Positions 1 to 8,468 of a DNA stretch of 64,000 nucleotides are shown one piece after another. The stretch's first letter is position 1; every line of letters starts with the position of its first letter. The stretch is taken from assembly GCF_900188435.1 (NCBI RefSeq), contig NZ_FYFA01000002.1, forward strand, positions 558,001 to 622,000, written 5' to 3'. A program made the position numbers and the translations under genes. The DNA comes from Marinobacter sp. es.048 (lineage in GTDB: Bacteria > Pseudomonadota > Gammaproteobacteria > Pseudomonadales > Oleiphilaceae). The notes below the pieces were generated by a model. That model was not told the origin of the DNA. It did no database searches and was given only the letters and a program-made list of their open reading frames with translations.

Positions 1-281
1 ACCATGGTGGAGAATTCCACCATTCGTCCGGTTTTCAAACCCTGATCAGCCGCCTCTTGCATCCAGGAATCGGGAACGGGACGACCATTCTCTGCCTCCA
101 GCTGACGATCTGCCGCCAGAAACGAACTGGCTGAAGAAACCAGGGTACGCTGCAGCTGATTGGCAAACAAAGCAATGGTGGCAACCGTGGCAACGGCAAT
201 GATCAGGGCGGCCAGAACGACGCGAACATCCCGTTCTCGCCAGTCCCTGCGAACTGACATGAGTTTTTTTGCAGCAGCCAT
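1..281 (-). CDS. ABC transporter permease, YbbP/FtsX-like, N-terminal part (partial)
   Basis: About 93 N-terminal residues are present before the gene runs off the left edge. The protein begins [20 protein letters not shown], followed by a hydrophobic segment (about residues 20-40, VVLAALIIAVATVATIALFA) and a soluble stretch rich in charged residues. This is the usual start of an FtsX/MacB-type permease with a first membrane helix and a large periplasmic domain. Its start overlaps the stop of the upstream ATPase by one base (TGATG), so the two are translationally coupled. By synteny with ybbA and tesA it is probably the YbbP permease. Only the first helix is visible, so the subfamily call rests on context. 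Confidence 0.75.
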   Translation of the reverse strand, partial: MAAAKKLMSVRRDWRERDVRVVLAALIIAVATVATIALFANQLQRTLVSSASSFLAADRQLEAENGRPVPDSWMQEAADQGLKTGRMVEFSTM

Positions 282-1009
282 CAGTGCGCCATCTCCTGCG
301 CCGCTTCCGGTTCTGTCAGGACGCCGGCTTCAATATGGAACTGTCGATTGCATCGAGCCGCCAGGTGTTCGTCGTGGGTGACCATCACCAGCGTTGTACC
401 CTGCTCCCGGTTCAGTGCCATCAAAAGATCGGAAACTGCCTGACCAGTGCGGTTATCCAGGTTTCCGGTCGGCTCATCGGCGAACAGAATCAGGGGGTCA
501 GACGCAAATGCCCGGGCAATAGCTACCCTCTGCTGCTCACCGCCAGACAGCTGTCTGGGTGTGTGGGTCAGGCGCTCGCCTAACCCGACCCGCTCCAGCA
601 GCTCCCGCGCCCTTTTTTCGGGGGACGCCATACCGGCAAGCTCCAGGGGCAACATGACGTTCTCAAGCGCGGTGAGCGCCGGCAAAAGCTGGAAGGACTG
701 AAACACAAACCCGACCCGATGGGCCCGGAGCTTCGCCCGCTCGTCCTCGCTAAGTTTGCTGATCACTGATCCGTCCAGCTCGACAGTGCCCTCGCTGGGC
801 GTGTCCAGCCCCGCCAGCAACCCCAAAAGGGTGGTTTTACCAGAACCGGATCGCCCGACAATGGCTACGGATTCTCCCCGATTGATTTCGAGAGTGACCC
901 CTTGCAAGATCGTGAGCGTATCGGTTTCAACACTGACACGGTGAGTCAGGTTATTTACCCGTAACATTGGGCTCTGGCTATCCGGGTTAACATTGGTCAT
1001 CTGATTCAC
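281..1009 (-). CDS. ybbA: ABC transporter ATP-binding protein YbbA (LolD-like)
   Basis: A 242-residue ATPase of the LolD/MacB-type family. Visible motifs are the Walker [10 protein letters not shown], the signature [14 protein letters not shown], the Walker [13 protein letters not shown] and a switch histidine in VMVTHDEH. The chosen start is GTG at 1009, because GGGAG lies six bases upstream; the ATG at 1000 would be too far from it. It is coupled to the permease on its 3' side and diverges from tesA, the classical ybbA/tesA arrangement. The complex probably acts on lipids or proteins at the inner membrane; the substrate cannot be read from sequence. Confidence 0.9.
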   Translation of the reverse strand: MNQMTNVNPDSQSPMLRVNNLTHRVSVETDTLTILQGVTLEINRGESVAIVGRSGSGKTTLLGLLAGLDTPSEGTVELDGSVISKLSEDERAKLRAHRVGFVFQSFQLLPALTALENVMLPLELAGMASPEKRARELLERVGLGERLTHTPRQLSGGEQQRVAIARAFASDPLILFADEPTGNLDNRTGQAVSDLLMALNREQGTTLVMVTHDEHLAARCNRQFHIEAGVLTEPEAAQEMAH

Positions 1010-1062
1010 GGAATCTCCCGATCCTGGGTCTCGAAAACGGCTTAAAGGTGTATTGGTTGTCT

Positions 1063-1692
1063 ATGCATACGGCATTGGTGTACGTCAGATCAATTCTTTT
1101 TCTCGTGGTTGCCCTGCTGGCCCTGCCGGTGGCAGCCAACCAGAACACGCTGCTTATCGTCGGTGACAGCCTCAGTGCGGCCTATGGGGTGCCCTCCGAA
1201 ACTTCCTGGGTGCAGCTTCTGAGAAACCGGCTCGAGAGCAACGGGTTGAAGGGCTGGGAAGTGGTCAATGCCAGCATAAGCGGAGAAACCACGGATGGCG
1301 GTGCCCGCCGGCTACCTGATCTCCTTGAGGAGAACGAACCCGATGTGGTGGTCATTGAATTGGGTGGCAACGATGGCCTTCGCGGTTTTCCGCCCAATGT
1401 TATCGAATCCAATCTCGCCTCCATGATCGAAAAGGTCCAGAACTCGGGTGCTCGCGCCGTGCTGGTGGGTATGCAGATACCTCCGAACTACGGACAGCGG
1501 TATACAGAAATGTTCGCCGGGATCTATCCGAAACTGTCTGACCAGTATGACACCGCGCTGGTTCCCTTTTTCCTGGACGGAATCTACAACCAGGCCGGGC
1601 TGATGCAGGACGACGGCATTCATCCTACCGAGGAAGCCCAGACCCAACTGTTGGAAAACGTCTGGCCGGTGCTCAAACCGATCCTGCAATAA
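1063..1692 (+). CDS. tesA: Multifunctional acyl-CoA thioesterase/arylesterase TesA (SGNH hydrolase), periplasmic
   Basis: About 209 residues. A hydrophobic signal peptide (about residues 5-25, ending LPVAA) precedes the SGNH block I motif GDSLSAAYG with the nucleophilic serine. Block III is ELGGNDGLRG, and the catalytic Asp-His pair is in DDGIHPT near the C terminus. This is the pattern of TesA/lysophospholipase L1, which hydrolyses acyl-CoAs, lysophospholipids and aryl esters in the periplasm. The ATG at 1063 is preferred because AAAGGTG lies about 12 bases upstream; a GTG at 1048 in the same frame is an alternative. It is divergent from ybbA, as in many gammaproteobacteria. Confidence 0.9.
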   Translation: MHTALVYVRSILFLVVALLALPVAANQNTLLIVGDSLSAAYGVPSETSWVQLLRNRLESNGLKGWEVVNASISGETTDGGARRLPDLLEENEPDVVVIELGGNDGLRGFPPNVIESNLASMIEKVQNSGARAVLVGMQIPPNYGQRYTEMFAGIYPKLSDQYDTALVPFFLDGIYNQAGLMQDDGIHPTEEAQTQLLENVWPVLKPILQ

Positions 1693-1699
1693 AGCCGGC

Positions 1700-2665
1700 T
1701 CAGGCCAATCCTTGCAGGAAGGCCAGAGCCCGGCGCTCAGACCAGTAGAAGCCGTCGCGGGCATGTTCGACAAATCCCACATGGCCACCCCAACGGGGTG
1801 CTTCCAGACGCACATGGGCGCCGAGCTTCCGCCGCGATTCCGGAAAACAGTGCGCCGACAGGAACGGATCATCGGCAGCATTCACCATCAGCGCGGGCAC
1901 CCGGATATCTCGCATCCGTCCCAGTGCCGAACACTGCGCCCAGTAATCCTGAGCATTACGGAAACCGTGCAGTGGAGCGGTGTAACGGTCATCAAACTCG
2001 TGAAAGCTGCGGATGGCATCAAACCCTGAAATATCAATCAGGTCCGGAAATCTTTCCGCCTTTTCCTGCATTTTGACCTTCAAATCCCGGAGAAAGCGCT
2101 GCATGTAGATCTTCCGGCTGGGCAACGCCAGCATATCGGCGCTGCCAGCCAGGTCACAGGGAACTGAATAGGCAACGGCGCCGCAGATCCGGCTGTCCAC
2201 CCGCTCGCCCTGCTCCCCCAGGTAGAGCAACGTCAGGTTGCCTCCCATGCTGAAGCCCGACAGAAACAGGGTGTCGTAAGTGCCGGCCAGACCATGATCC
2301 ACCACCAGGCTGAGGTCTTGTGTGGCGCCACTGTGGTAAAACCTTGGCTGTCGGTTCATCACACCGCCGCAGGAGCGGAAGTTCCAGGCCAGAACGTCCC
2401 AACCCTCCCGTAACAGGGCCCGGCTAAGGCCTAGCACATAGGGCCGGCGGCTGTGACCCTCCAGACCATGAGAGACAATGGCTAGGCGGTCACTGCCCTG
2501 CCGGTACCAATCCAGGTGCAGTTCGTCGTCATCTGGTGTGGTAATAATTTCCGGTTCCGGATCCACCATTGGCACCTTGCGAAACAGCGTGGGCCAGACA
2601 GACTGGACGTGGCCATTCCGCAACCACAGCGGCGGACGGTAGTGAAGGGTCCTGCTTTCGTACAA
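1700..2665 (-). CDS. YheT-like alpha/beta-fold hydrolase
   Basis: A 321-residue protein with the N-terminal pattern of the YheT/ABHD1-3 family (PPLWLRNGHVQSVWPTLFRK). The nucleophile elbow is GFSMGGN, a likely acid Asp lies in NAADDPF, and a late histidine in RWGGHVGFVEH completes the triad. The family contains esterases/acylhydrolases of poorly defined substrate. The start is a TTG at 2665 with AAAGG about seven bases upstream; no in-frame ATG lies close downstream that would keep the conserved N terminus. It is convergent with tesA. The hydrolase fold is clear; the substrate is unknown. Confidence 0.85.
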   Translation of the reverse strand: MYESRTLHYRPPLWLRNGHVQSVWPTLFRKVPMVDPEPEIITTPDDDELHLDWYRQGSDRLAIVSHGLEGHSRRPYVLGLSRALLREGWDVLAWNFRSCGGVMNRQPRFYHSGATQDLSLVVDHGLAGTYDTLFLSGFSMGGNLTLLYLGEQGERVDSRICGAVAYSVPCDLAGSADMLALPSRKIYMQRFLRDLKVKMQEKAERFPDLIDISGFDAIRSFHEFDDRYTAPLHGFRNAQDYWAQCSALGRMRDIRVPALMVNAADDPFLSAHCFPESRRKLGAHVRLEAPRWGGHVGFVEHARDGFYWSERRALAFLQGLA

Positions 2666-2689
2666 TTTTTAGCCTTTCATATCAGGGGG

Positions 2690-2718
2690 TTGACCCCGTA
2701 AATCAAAGCGCTTAATAT
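2690..2718 (+). promoter_or_regulatory. Sigma-70 promoter of tRNA-Asn (first copy)
   Basis: TTGACC at 2690-2695, a 17-base spacer, then TAATAT at 2713-2718, followed by a GC-rich discriminator (GCGCGCC). This is the usual arrangement of a stringently controlled stable-RNA promoter. The same hexamers, spacing and discriminator recur before the second tRNA-Asn copy. Confidence 0.75.
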
Positions 2719-2737
2719 GCGCGCCACTTGATGCTGT

Positions 2738-2813
2738 TCCCCGATAGCTCAGTTGGTAGAGCAACGGACTGTTAATCCGTTTGTCGCTGGTTCGAGCCCA
2801 GCTCGGGGAGCCA
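2738..2813 (+). tRNA. tRNA-Asn (anticodon GTT)
   Basis: A 76-base cloverleaf with encoded CCA. The acceptor stem TCCCCGA pairs with TCGGGGA, the D-arm contains AGCTCAGTTGGTAGAGC, the anticodon loop CTGTTAA carries GTT at 2771-2773, and the T-arm contains GGTTCGAGCC. The sequence is identical to the copy at 17395-17470. Confidence 0.97.
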
Positions 2814-2821
2814 CTTATTCC

Positions 2822-2858
2822 AAAATGCCGCTGTTTCTTCAGAACCAGCGGCATTTTT
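2822..2858 (+). terminator. Bidirectional intrinsic terminator after tRNA-Asn
   Basis: An 11-bp stem (AAATGCCGCTG at 2823-2833 with CAGCGGCATTT at 2846-2856) is followed by a T-run. The opposite strand also ends in several T residues. It can therefore stop both the tRNA transcript and the convergent aminopeptidase gene that ends at 2870. Confidence 0.8.
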
Positions 2859-2869
2859 CGTTTCAGACC

Positions 2870-4159
2870 TCAGAAAATCAGTTCGCGCTGCATGAACTCG
2901 GTCAGTACGCGGTACAACGTGAAACCATCCTCGGTGCCAATCAGTTCCCGAATGGAATGCATACCGAACTGGGGCACACCAATATCCAGAGTAGTTACGC
3001 CCAGATTCCCCGCCGTCAGTGGCCCGATGGTACTGCCACAGCCCATATCACTGCGAACCACGAACGTCTGGTGCGGCAAACCCAGCTCGTCACTAATGTG
3101 CCGATAGACCGCTGCCGAGCGGCTGTTGGTGGCGTAGCGCTGGTTGTGATTGACCTTGATCACCGGCCCCTGATTGAGAATCGGACCGTGATTCTCATCA
3201 TGCTTGTCCATGTAATTCGGGTGAATGCCATGGGCGTTGTCCGCCGACACCATCATTGAGCGAGCAATAGCACGAGCCTTGCCAGAGCCGGCCCAGCGAT
3301 CCAGAACCGTAGTCAGGAACGGCCCTTGTGCGCCTTCGGCCGACATGCTGCCAACTTCCTCGTGATCGTTGCAGACCAGCAGCGCGGCTTCGTCGCCGGA
3401 GGTTTTCAATAGTGATTGGAGACCAATGTAACAGCTCAGGAGATTGTCCAGGCGCGCCGAGGCAATGAAATCATCGCGCAAACCGACAAACGAAGCCTCA
3501 CGGGCATCGTAGAAGCTGAGCTCGTAGCCTAGCACCTTGCGGACATTGAGTCCGGCTTCGGTCTTGACCTGTTGCGATAGCAGATCCACAAAGCTGGTCG
3601 TGTCGCTTTCGGGAACCTGCATCAGAACCGGTGGCAGATCGGTCTGGGGGTTAACCGTGCGATTGCTGTTGGCATCGCGGTCGAGATGGATGGCCAAGCT
3701 GGGAATGAATGCCACAGGCTTACGGAAATCCACCAGGGTGTCCCCTACCTTGCCGTCTTCGTCCAGCACGGTAACCCGACCGGCCAGGGAAAGATCCCGG
3801 TCAAACCAGGGATTCAGCAAAACACCGCCGTAAACCTCGACACCCAGCTGGAAAAAGCCATTGCGGCGAAGCTCCGGGTTGGGCTTGACCTTCAGGCAGG
3901 GGCTGTCGGTATGAGCGCCCACCATCCGGATCCCCGAGGTGGTGACATCTTTGCTGCCGGTTCGGAAGGCGATGATTGAGGAACCGTTGCGGATAACGTA
4001 GTAGCCCTGGTTGCTGGCCAGCGACCAGTCTTCCCGTTCGTCCAGCTCCTGAAACCCGGCCGCGCTGAGCCGTTGCTTCATGGTGTCGACTGCATGCCAG
4101 GGTGTGGGGGAAGTGTTCAGAAACTTCAATAAATCTTTGTTAAATTCAGCGTGTTCCAT
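2870..4159 (-). CDS. apeB: M18 family aminopeptidase ApeB
   Basis: A 429-residue zinc aminopeptidase of the M18 family, which removes N-terminal acidic or neutral residues from peptides in the cytoplasm. Expected metal-binding segments are visible: [14 protein letters not shown] (first His), [20 protein letters not shown] (Asp and Glu ligands plus catalytic Glu), [14 protein letters not shown] and a C-terminal block ending [14 protein letters not shown] with the last His. The start at 4159 ([11 protein letters not shown]) is preferred because AGGGA lies eight bases upstream. A longer reading to 4219 lacks a ribosome site and adds sequence not typical of the family. Confidence 0.93.
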   Translation of the reverse strand: MEHAEFNKDLLKFLNTSPTPWHAVDTMKQRLSAAGFQELDEREDWSLASNQGYYVIRNGSSIIAFRTGSKDVTTSGIRMVGAHTDSPCLKVKPNPELRRNGFFQLGVEVYGGVLLNPWFDRDLSLAGRVTVLDEDGKVGDTLVDFRKPVAFIPSLAIHLDRDANSNRTVNPQTDLPPVLMQVPESDTTSFVDLLSQQVKTEAGLNVRKVLGYELSFYDAREASFVGLRDDFIASARLDNLLSCYIGLQSLLKTSGDEAALLVCNDHEEVGSMSAEGAQGPFLTTVLDRWAGSGKARAIARSMMVSADNAHGIHPNYMDKHDENHGPILNQGPVIKVNHNQRYATNSRSAAVYRHISDELGLPHQTFVVRSDMGCGSTIGPLTAGNLGVTTLDIGVPQFGMHSIRELIGTEDGFTLYRVLTEFMQRELIF

Positions 4160-4280
4160 GATGTCCCTGATTAAAAGATAATTGCGCCAATAGTATGGCA
4201 TGAAGCCGTAAAGCCTCATACTGGGTCAACGGACATTCCCTATAACCGGGTCACAAATCAACCACCACCGGGAGCCCAAC

Positions 4281-4766
4281 GTGCCTGCACCGAGATTTCT
4301 CGACATTGAATACTGCCAGACCGACGACGCGCTTTTTCCCACCGCCATGGCCTGGTCGCTGGAGGACGGCCGAATGAAAACCGTGGTGATCGCACCTTCT
4401 GACGACTGGCTCCCGGAAGACGGTGACCTGGGTGATGTCGACCTTCTTTATCTCGAAGAACAGGGCGTGCCCCTGATTGAGCTGGCCCGGGAACTGCACC
4501 AGGACCTCCCAGACCAGATCGTTTTCGTGGACGGCCTTGATCCGGACGAGATTCTGGTAGACCTGATCTTCACGGCCGTGGCACAGGAGGCCCCGTTCGA
4601 AATCGCTCCCATCAGTGAGCTGATCACCGGTCTGGATAGCGAAACCCTGGAAGACCGCCGCCGTCAGCTCCTGTTCGAGGAAAGCCTGGAACCCCAGCTG
4701 CCTGAAAACGGCGTCTACGCTCTGCTACTGATGGCCCGGGAAGAAGGCCTGTTCGACGAGGACTGA
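4281..4766 (+). CDS. Conserved hypothetical protein, acidic, possible degenerate exonuclease-like fold
   Basis: A 161-residue, strongly acidic protein starting at a GTG with GGGAG six bases upstream. I do not recognise a characterised family. The opening FLDIEYCQTD and the following alternating hydrophobic and acidic segments recall the first motif (D-x-E) of DnaQ-type 3'-5' exonucleases, and VFVDGLDPD could be a second acidic strand. The full set of four acidic catalytic residues cannot be assigned. It stands between divergent apeB and the outer-membrane barrel gene, with no clear operon partner. Confidence 0.75.
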   Translation: MPAPRFLDIEYCQTDDALFPTAMAWSLEDGRMKTVVIAPSDDWLPEDGDLGDVDLLYLEEQGVPLIELARELHQDLPDQIVFVDGLDPDEILVDLIFTAVAQEAPFEIAPISELITGLDSETLEDRRRQLLFEESLEPQLPENGVYALLLMAREEGLFDED

Positions 4767-4873
4767 GCAACAGACAGGACGGGCAAGGGGAAGTGTGACA
4801 CGGGTCGACGTAACAAACGGTTACACGAGGCAGAATCAGCCCGTATTCGCCCACGTCAGGAATCCCGATAACA

Positions 4874-5482
4874 ATGAACAAGGTTGTGCGAACGCCCGTC
4901 ATCTGCCCGCTTGTCCCTGCGCTGCTCCTCGCCTCCCAAGCCGTTTTAGGCCAGGAGACTCCAAGGGCAGACAAACACTACATCGGCCTGCTGGCAACCA
5001 CTTACAACCACCGCACCATCGGTGAAAACACCAAGGAAACCGCCTGGGGCACTGGCGGAACACTGGTGGTGGGTGGCCATATTACCGACCTGTTCCACGC
5101 CGAGCTGCGGGCCGGTGGTGGCTTCAAGGACGCCGAGATCCCTGACAGTGACCTGACCCTGAGCGTGGACTACTACGCCAGCTGGTATATGGGCCTGCAC
5201 TACCCGATCACCGACTACGCCAATGTCTACGGCCAGTTCGGCTTTTCCTACATTCACGGTGAAGGCGAGGTCAGCGATCCGGCGAATGACCGCAACAGCC
5301 CCTACCTGGATCTAGATGGCGAATTTCCGGACAGCGGCTTCAGCATAAGCTGGATCGCCGGTCTCGACTTCGAGGTGATGGACAACACCTTCCTGGTGTT
5401 TGAGGGCGGAAAGCTGTTCGAAGACACCGGAACGGATGTGAATACCTTCCAGTTCTCCGGCGGCGTGCGCTACGAGTTCTAA
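4874..5482 (+). CDS. Outer-membrane beta-barrel protein (OmpA/OmpW-like porin domain)
   Basis: A 202-residue protein with an N-terminal signal peptide of about 26 residues ending near LASQAVLGQ. It is followed by alternating amphipathic beta strands (for example YIGLLATTY, GTLVVGGHI, HAELRAGGGF, VYGQFGFSYIHG). The C terminus is GGVRYEF, whose terminal Phe is the canonical BAM recognition signal. These traits indicate a small eight-strand barrel of the outer-membrane beta-barrel family. No OmpA-type peptidoglycan-binding domain follows. The ligand or function is unknown. The start at 4874 has AGGA upstream. Confidence 0.8.
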   Translation: MNKVVRTPVICPLVPALLLASQAVLGQETPRADKHYIGLLATTYNHRTIGENTKETAWGTGGTLVVGGHITDLFHAELRAGGGFKDAEIPDSDLTLSVDYYASWYMGLHYPITDYANVYGQFGFSYIHGEGEVSDPANDRNSPYLDLDGEFPDSGFSISWIAGLDFEVMDNTFLVFEGGKLFEDTGTDVNTFQFSGGVRYEF

Positions 5483-5485
5483 AAT

Positions 5486-5576
5486 GTAGGTCGGATTAGC
5501 GAAGCGTAATCCGACAATCTGCTGATACTTAATGCCGCTGAATTTTGTCGGATTACGCTTCGCTAATCCGACCTAC
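5486..5576 (+). repeat. REP-like palindromic repeat pair (inverted), locus A
   Basis: Two 31-base units face each other at 5486-5516 and 5546-5576. Each is itself palindromic (TCGGATTA...TAATCCGA), and the pair forms a perfect 31-bp inverted repeat around a 29-base loop. The central triplet is GAA in the left unit and TTC in the right. The repeat lies immediately after the barrel gene stop and before the end of rlmKL, so it may also act as a bidirectional transcript end. Related copies are at 17796-17889 and 57882-57914. Confidence 0.85.
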
Positions 5577-5589
5577 GAATCCCGAAGAG

Positions 5590-7764
5590 TCAGGCCTTGT
5601 GGCGAATGTGCCAGCACCGGTGTATCCGGGCGTTGCGCTGAAAATCCTTGTCCAGGGTATCCCGCGTCACTTCAGCAACCTCGAACTCGCTTTCCAGCGT
5701 CTCGTCCAGCTTGAAGCGTCGGAAATTGCTGGAAAAGATCAGCAACCCGTCGGAACTCAACCGTGCCATGGCCTGCCTGACCAGCGTCGGATGATCCTTC
5801 TGGATATCCAGAACGCCGGCCATACGGGCAGAGTTGGAAAAGGTCGGCGGGTCCATGAAGATCAGGTCAAACCGTTGGTCCGCCGTTTTCCGGTCTGCCA
5901 GCCAGGCCAGGCAGTCTGCCTGCTCTACCCGATGCTTCTTGGGGTCGGCTCCGTTCAGCGCAAGGTTCTCCTCGGCCCAGCCGACATACGTCTTTGACAT
6001 ATCCAGACTGAGTGAGCGGCTGGCGCCTCCAGCCACGGCATGCACAGTAGCCGCGCCAGTATAGCAAAACAGGTTCAGAAAGCGCTGGTTTGCCGAGTGT
6101 TGCTGAATCCAGCGCCGCACCGGTCGATGATCCAGAAACAGACCGGTGTCCAGATAATCCTTGAGGTTTACCTTCAACACGCAGCCATGTTCGTGAACCT
6201 CGAAAAACTCGCCGCTGGCGGCCTGCTTCTCATACTGATTGGTACCCGTCTGTCGCTGACGCTGCTTGCACACCATGTCTTCCCGCTCCACGCCCAGTGC
6301 TTCGGGAATGATCGCAAGGGCTTCGGCCAGGCGTTCACGGGCGGAGCGCTCGTCCACTGATTTCGGAGCGGCATACTCCTGCACGTGAACGCGCCCCTCG
6401 TAGATATCGATCGCCAAGGCAAACTCCGGCATGTCCGCATCGTAAAGACGATAGCAACCAATGCCCTGCTTTCTTGCCCACTGGCCAATGCTCTTCATAT
6501 TTTTCTTGAGCCGGTTACGGAGCATGGCCGCACGCTCCTCGTTGGCGATGCGAGGAGTAATCTCACCCGGAATATCAGGCGCCCGCGGTGTCATGGCGCT
6601 GACGTCATTGATCTCGAACAGCAACAACTGAGCGGGCAGCTTGCCGTTGAAAAGCCGGTATTGCTTGTAGCTTCGCAAACCGATGGACTTACCGAATTCC
6701 GGGGCCCCGGTGAATACGCCAAGGCGCCAGCCTGGAACGCTGCGTTTCACCGCGTCGCCCAGGGCCTGGTACAAGTCACCCAGCTTTCTGCGCTCACTCA
6801 ACCGCTCACCGTATGGGGGATTGGTCAGCACCAGCCCCTGCGCAGACCAGTCGCCCTCAAGTTCCAGAGCATCGACCGCCCGGGCCTCAACGTGGACAAC
6901 ATTCTCCAGACCGGCCCTTTGAATGTTTTTCCAGGCAGTCGCGATGACCCGGCTGTCCTGATCAAAGCCCGCCATTTTGGGAATTCGCCCTTGTTTACCC
7001 TCATGGGCGCGGCGCTCCGCTTCCTGGCGCAGTGAGAACCACATCTCGGGCTGATGGCCTGGCCATTTCTCGAAGCCGAACCGTTCCTGCTTGCGGCCGG
7101 GCGCCATGTCCAGCGCCATCATGGCAGCTTCAATGACAAGAGTGCCGGACCCACACATCGGGTCCACGAAATCGCCGCCGGCCGCGGCAATCTCCGACCA
7201 GCCCGCGCGCATCAGCAATGCCGCAGCCAGGTTTTCTTTCAGTGGCGCTATGCCTTTATCCGTCCGGTAGCCGCGCATGTGCAGGCTGTGCCCGCTCAGA
7301 TCAATGCCCAGGGACAAACGGCCACGATTGAGTCGGGCGGAGACAATGACATCCGGGTTTTTGGCATCCACTGAAGGACGCGGTCCGCCATTGGTCTGGA
7401 ACCGGTCCACAATGCCGTCCTTGACCCTTTGGGCGCCATATTGCGTATTGCGGATGGCCTCGTTCTGCCCGAGAAACGTAACGCGAAAACTGCCGTGCAC
7501 AGGAATGTGCTGTTGCCAATCCATGTGGACAACGCCGTCATAGAGCTGATCGCCGCTGTTGGCATCCACTTCGCCAATGTGAAGGATCACCCGGTTGGCG
7601 AGACGCGACCATAGACAGGCGCGATAACCACCCTCCAGGGAACCTTCCACCCAGACCCCGGCCGGGGCATTGCGCACGGTATCCAGACCAAAGGTGCTGA
7701 GCTCGTCCGCCAGTAGGTATTCCACCCCCTTCGGGCAGGTTACGAAAAATACAGATTTGGACAA
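5590..7764 (-). CDS. rlmKL: Bifunctional 23S rRNA methyltransferase RlmKL (m2G2445 and m7G2069)
   Basis: About 724 residues with the fused architecture of RlmKL. An N-terminal THUMP region comes first. The RlmL methyltransferase follows, with DPMCGSGTLVIEAA (SAM loop) and LTNPPYGERL (catalytic NPPY). The C-terminal RlmK domain carries NLFCYTGAATVHA and FMDPPTFSNS. It modifies helix 74 and H80-region guanines of 23S rRNA. The first possible start (TTG at 7770) abuts CAGGAG. The TTG at 7764 is six bases from AGGAG and gives MSKSVFFVTCPKG, so it is preferred. It is divergent from rmf. Confidence 0.93.
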   Translation of the reverse strand: MSKSVFFVTCPKGVEYLLADELSTFGLDTVRNAPAGVWVEGSLEGGYRACLWSRLANRVILHIGEVDANSGDQLYDGVVHMDWQQHIPVHGSFRVTFLGQNEAIRNTQYGAQRVKDGIVDRFQTNGGPRPSVDAKNPDVIVSARLNRGRLSLGIDLSGHSLHMRGYRTDKGIAPLKENLAAALLMRAGWSEIAAAGGDFVDPMCGSGTLVIEAAMMALDMAPGRKQERFGFEKWPGHQPEMWFSLRQEAERRAHEGKQGRIPKMAGFDQDSRVIATAWKNIQRAGLENVVHVEARAVDALELEGDWSAQGLVLTNPPYGERLSERRKLGDLYQALGDAVKRSVPGWRLGVFTGAPEFGKSIGLRSYKQYRLFNGKLPAQLLLFEINDVSAMTPRAPDIPGEITPRIANEERAAMLRNRLKKNMKSIGQWARKQGIGCYRLYDADMPEFALAIDIYEGRVHVQEYAAPKSVDERSARERLAEALAIIPEALGVEREDMVCKQRQRQTGTNQYEKQAASGEFFEVHEHGCVLKVNLKDYLDTGLFLDHRPVRRWIQQHSANQRFLNLFCYTGAATVHAVAGGASRSLSLDMSKTYVGWAEENLALNGADPKKHRVEQADCLAWLADRKTADQRFDLIFMDPPTFSNSARMAGVLDIQKDHPTLVRQAMARLSSDGLLIFSSNFRRFKLDETLESEFEVAEVTRDTLDKDFQRNARIHRCWHIRHKA

Positions 7765-8083
7765 GTTCAACTCCTGGTTCTTGGACGGCTTGAGGTAAGT
7801 TTCCGAAATAAGGGCTATTCCGAAAATCGAAGCAAAATTTTTAGTTCACATAACTATAAAAAAAGCGTCACATAGATGAAATAATTAGTGTACATCCGCT
7901 AAAGGTTCGACTTACCTTGTAAGTGACGCGTCGTTCCGGAAGGGTGCGAACCTTCCGTTAACAGGATCCTGACTGCTCTGGCTTGAGCTGACAATAGTGG
8001 GTTATCCCGGAGCGGGTAACACTTGTCGCAGCCACTGCAGATGTGTACACGCTTGTTCTGTTAATCCATCAGTGAGGAACGGC
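7765..8083. promoter_or_regulatory. Divergent promoter and leader region between rlmKL and rmf
   Basis: About 320 non-coding bases. It holds an AT-rich stretch (7830-7890), a separated inverted pair GCGTCAC/GTGACGC around 7865-7930, and a 7-bp hairpin at 7937-7957 (CGGAAGG with CCTTCCG) in the rmf leader. A ribosome-binding GAGGAA precedes the rmf ATG. No clean -35/-10 pair could be assigned. Growth-phase control of rmf would be expected from family knowledge but is not shown by a recognisable operator. Confidence 0.5.
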
Positions 8084-8296
8084 ATGAAAAGACAGAAAAG
8101 AGACATGTACGCTCGTGCATTCAAGCGGGGTTATCTCGCTGGCGTGTCCGGAAAATCCAAAGACAGCTGCCCGATTGAACAGGCGGAAGTTCGACAGGAA
8201 TGGCTGAACGGGTGGCGAGAAGGCCGCACAGATCAATGGGAGGGCATGACCGGCGTATCCGGCATCCATAAACTGGCTAACGTTACGACAGCGTGA
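8084..8296 (+). CDS. rmf: Ribosome modulation factor
   Basis: A 70-residue basic protein beginning MKRQKRDMYARAFKRGYLAG, the diagnostic RMF opening, and containing the family motif EVRQEWLNGWREGR. RMF binds the 30S subunit and dimerises 70S ribosomes into inactive 100S particles in stationary phase or starvation. The ATG at 8084 is chosen because GAGGAA lies upstream and the preceding in-frame sequence is not conserved-looking. The protein is longer than the 55-residue Escherichia coli form, a tail length seen in pseudomonad-type RMFs. Confidence 0.95.
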   Translation: MKRQKRDMYARAFKRGYLAGVSGKSKDSCPIEQAEVRQEWLNGWREGRTDQWEGMTGVSGIHKLANVTTA

Positions 8297-8368
8297 CGCC
8301 TTAACCAACCCCGATTCTTAATCTGATCTTTTTACACACAATTTGACGCAGTACCCAGAGCAACCCAA

Positions 8369-8452
8369 ACGGGGCCTCCCGCCCCGTACCATGCGATGAA
8401 GCGCCACGGGGTACATTCCCCGCCAGGGCCCGCTAAGCGGGCCCACTTTCGT
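8369..8452 (+). terminator. Two GC-rich hairpins downstream of rmf
   Basis: One hairpin (ACGGGGC/GCCCCGT at 8369-8375 and 8381-8387) and a second, GGGCCCGC/GCGGGCCC at 8426-8433 and 8437-8444, with ACTTTCGTT after it. The U-tract is weak, so this is a plausible but imperfect terminator between the convergent rmf and pyrD genes. Confidence 0.5.
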
Positions 8453-8468
8453 TATGGGGCACGGTAAA

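Noticed and set aside
7820-7930. CRP-like site upstream of rmf
   Set aside because: TTCACATAACT...GCGTCACAT resembles half-sites but does not form TGTGA-N6-TCACA.
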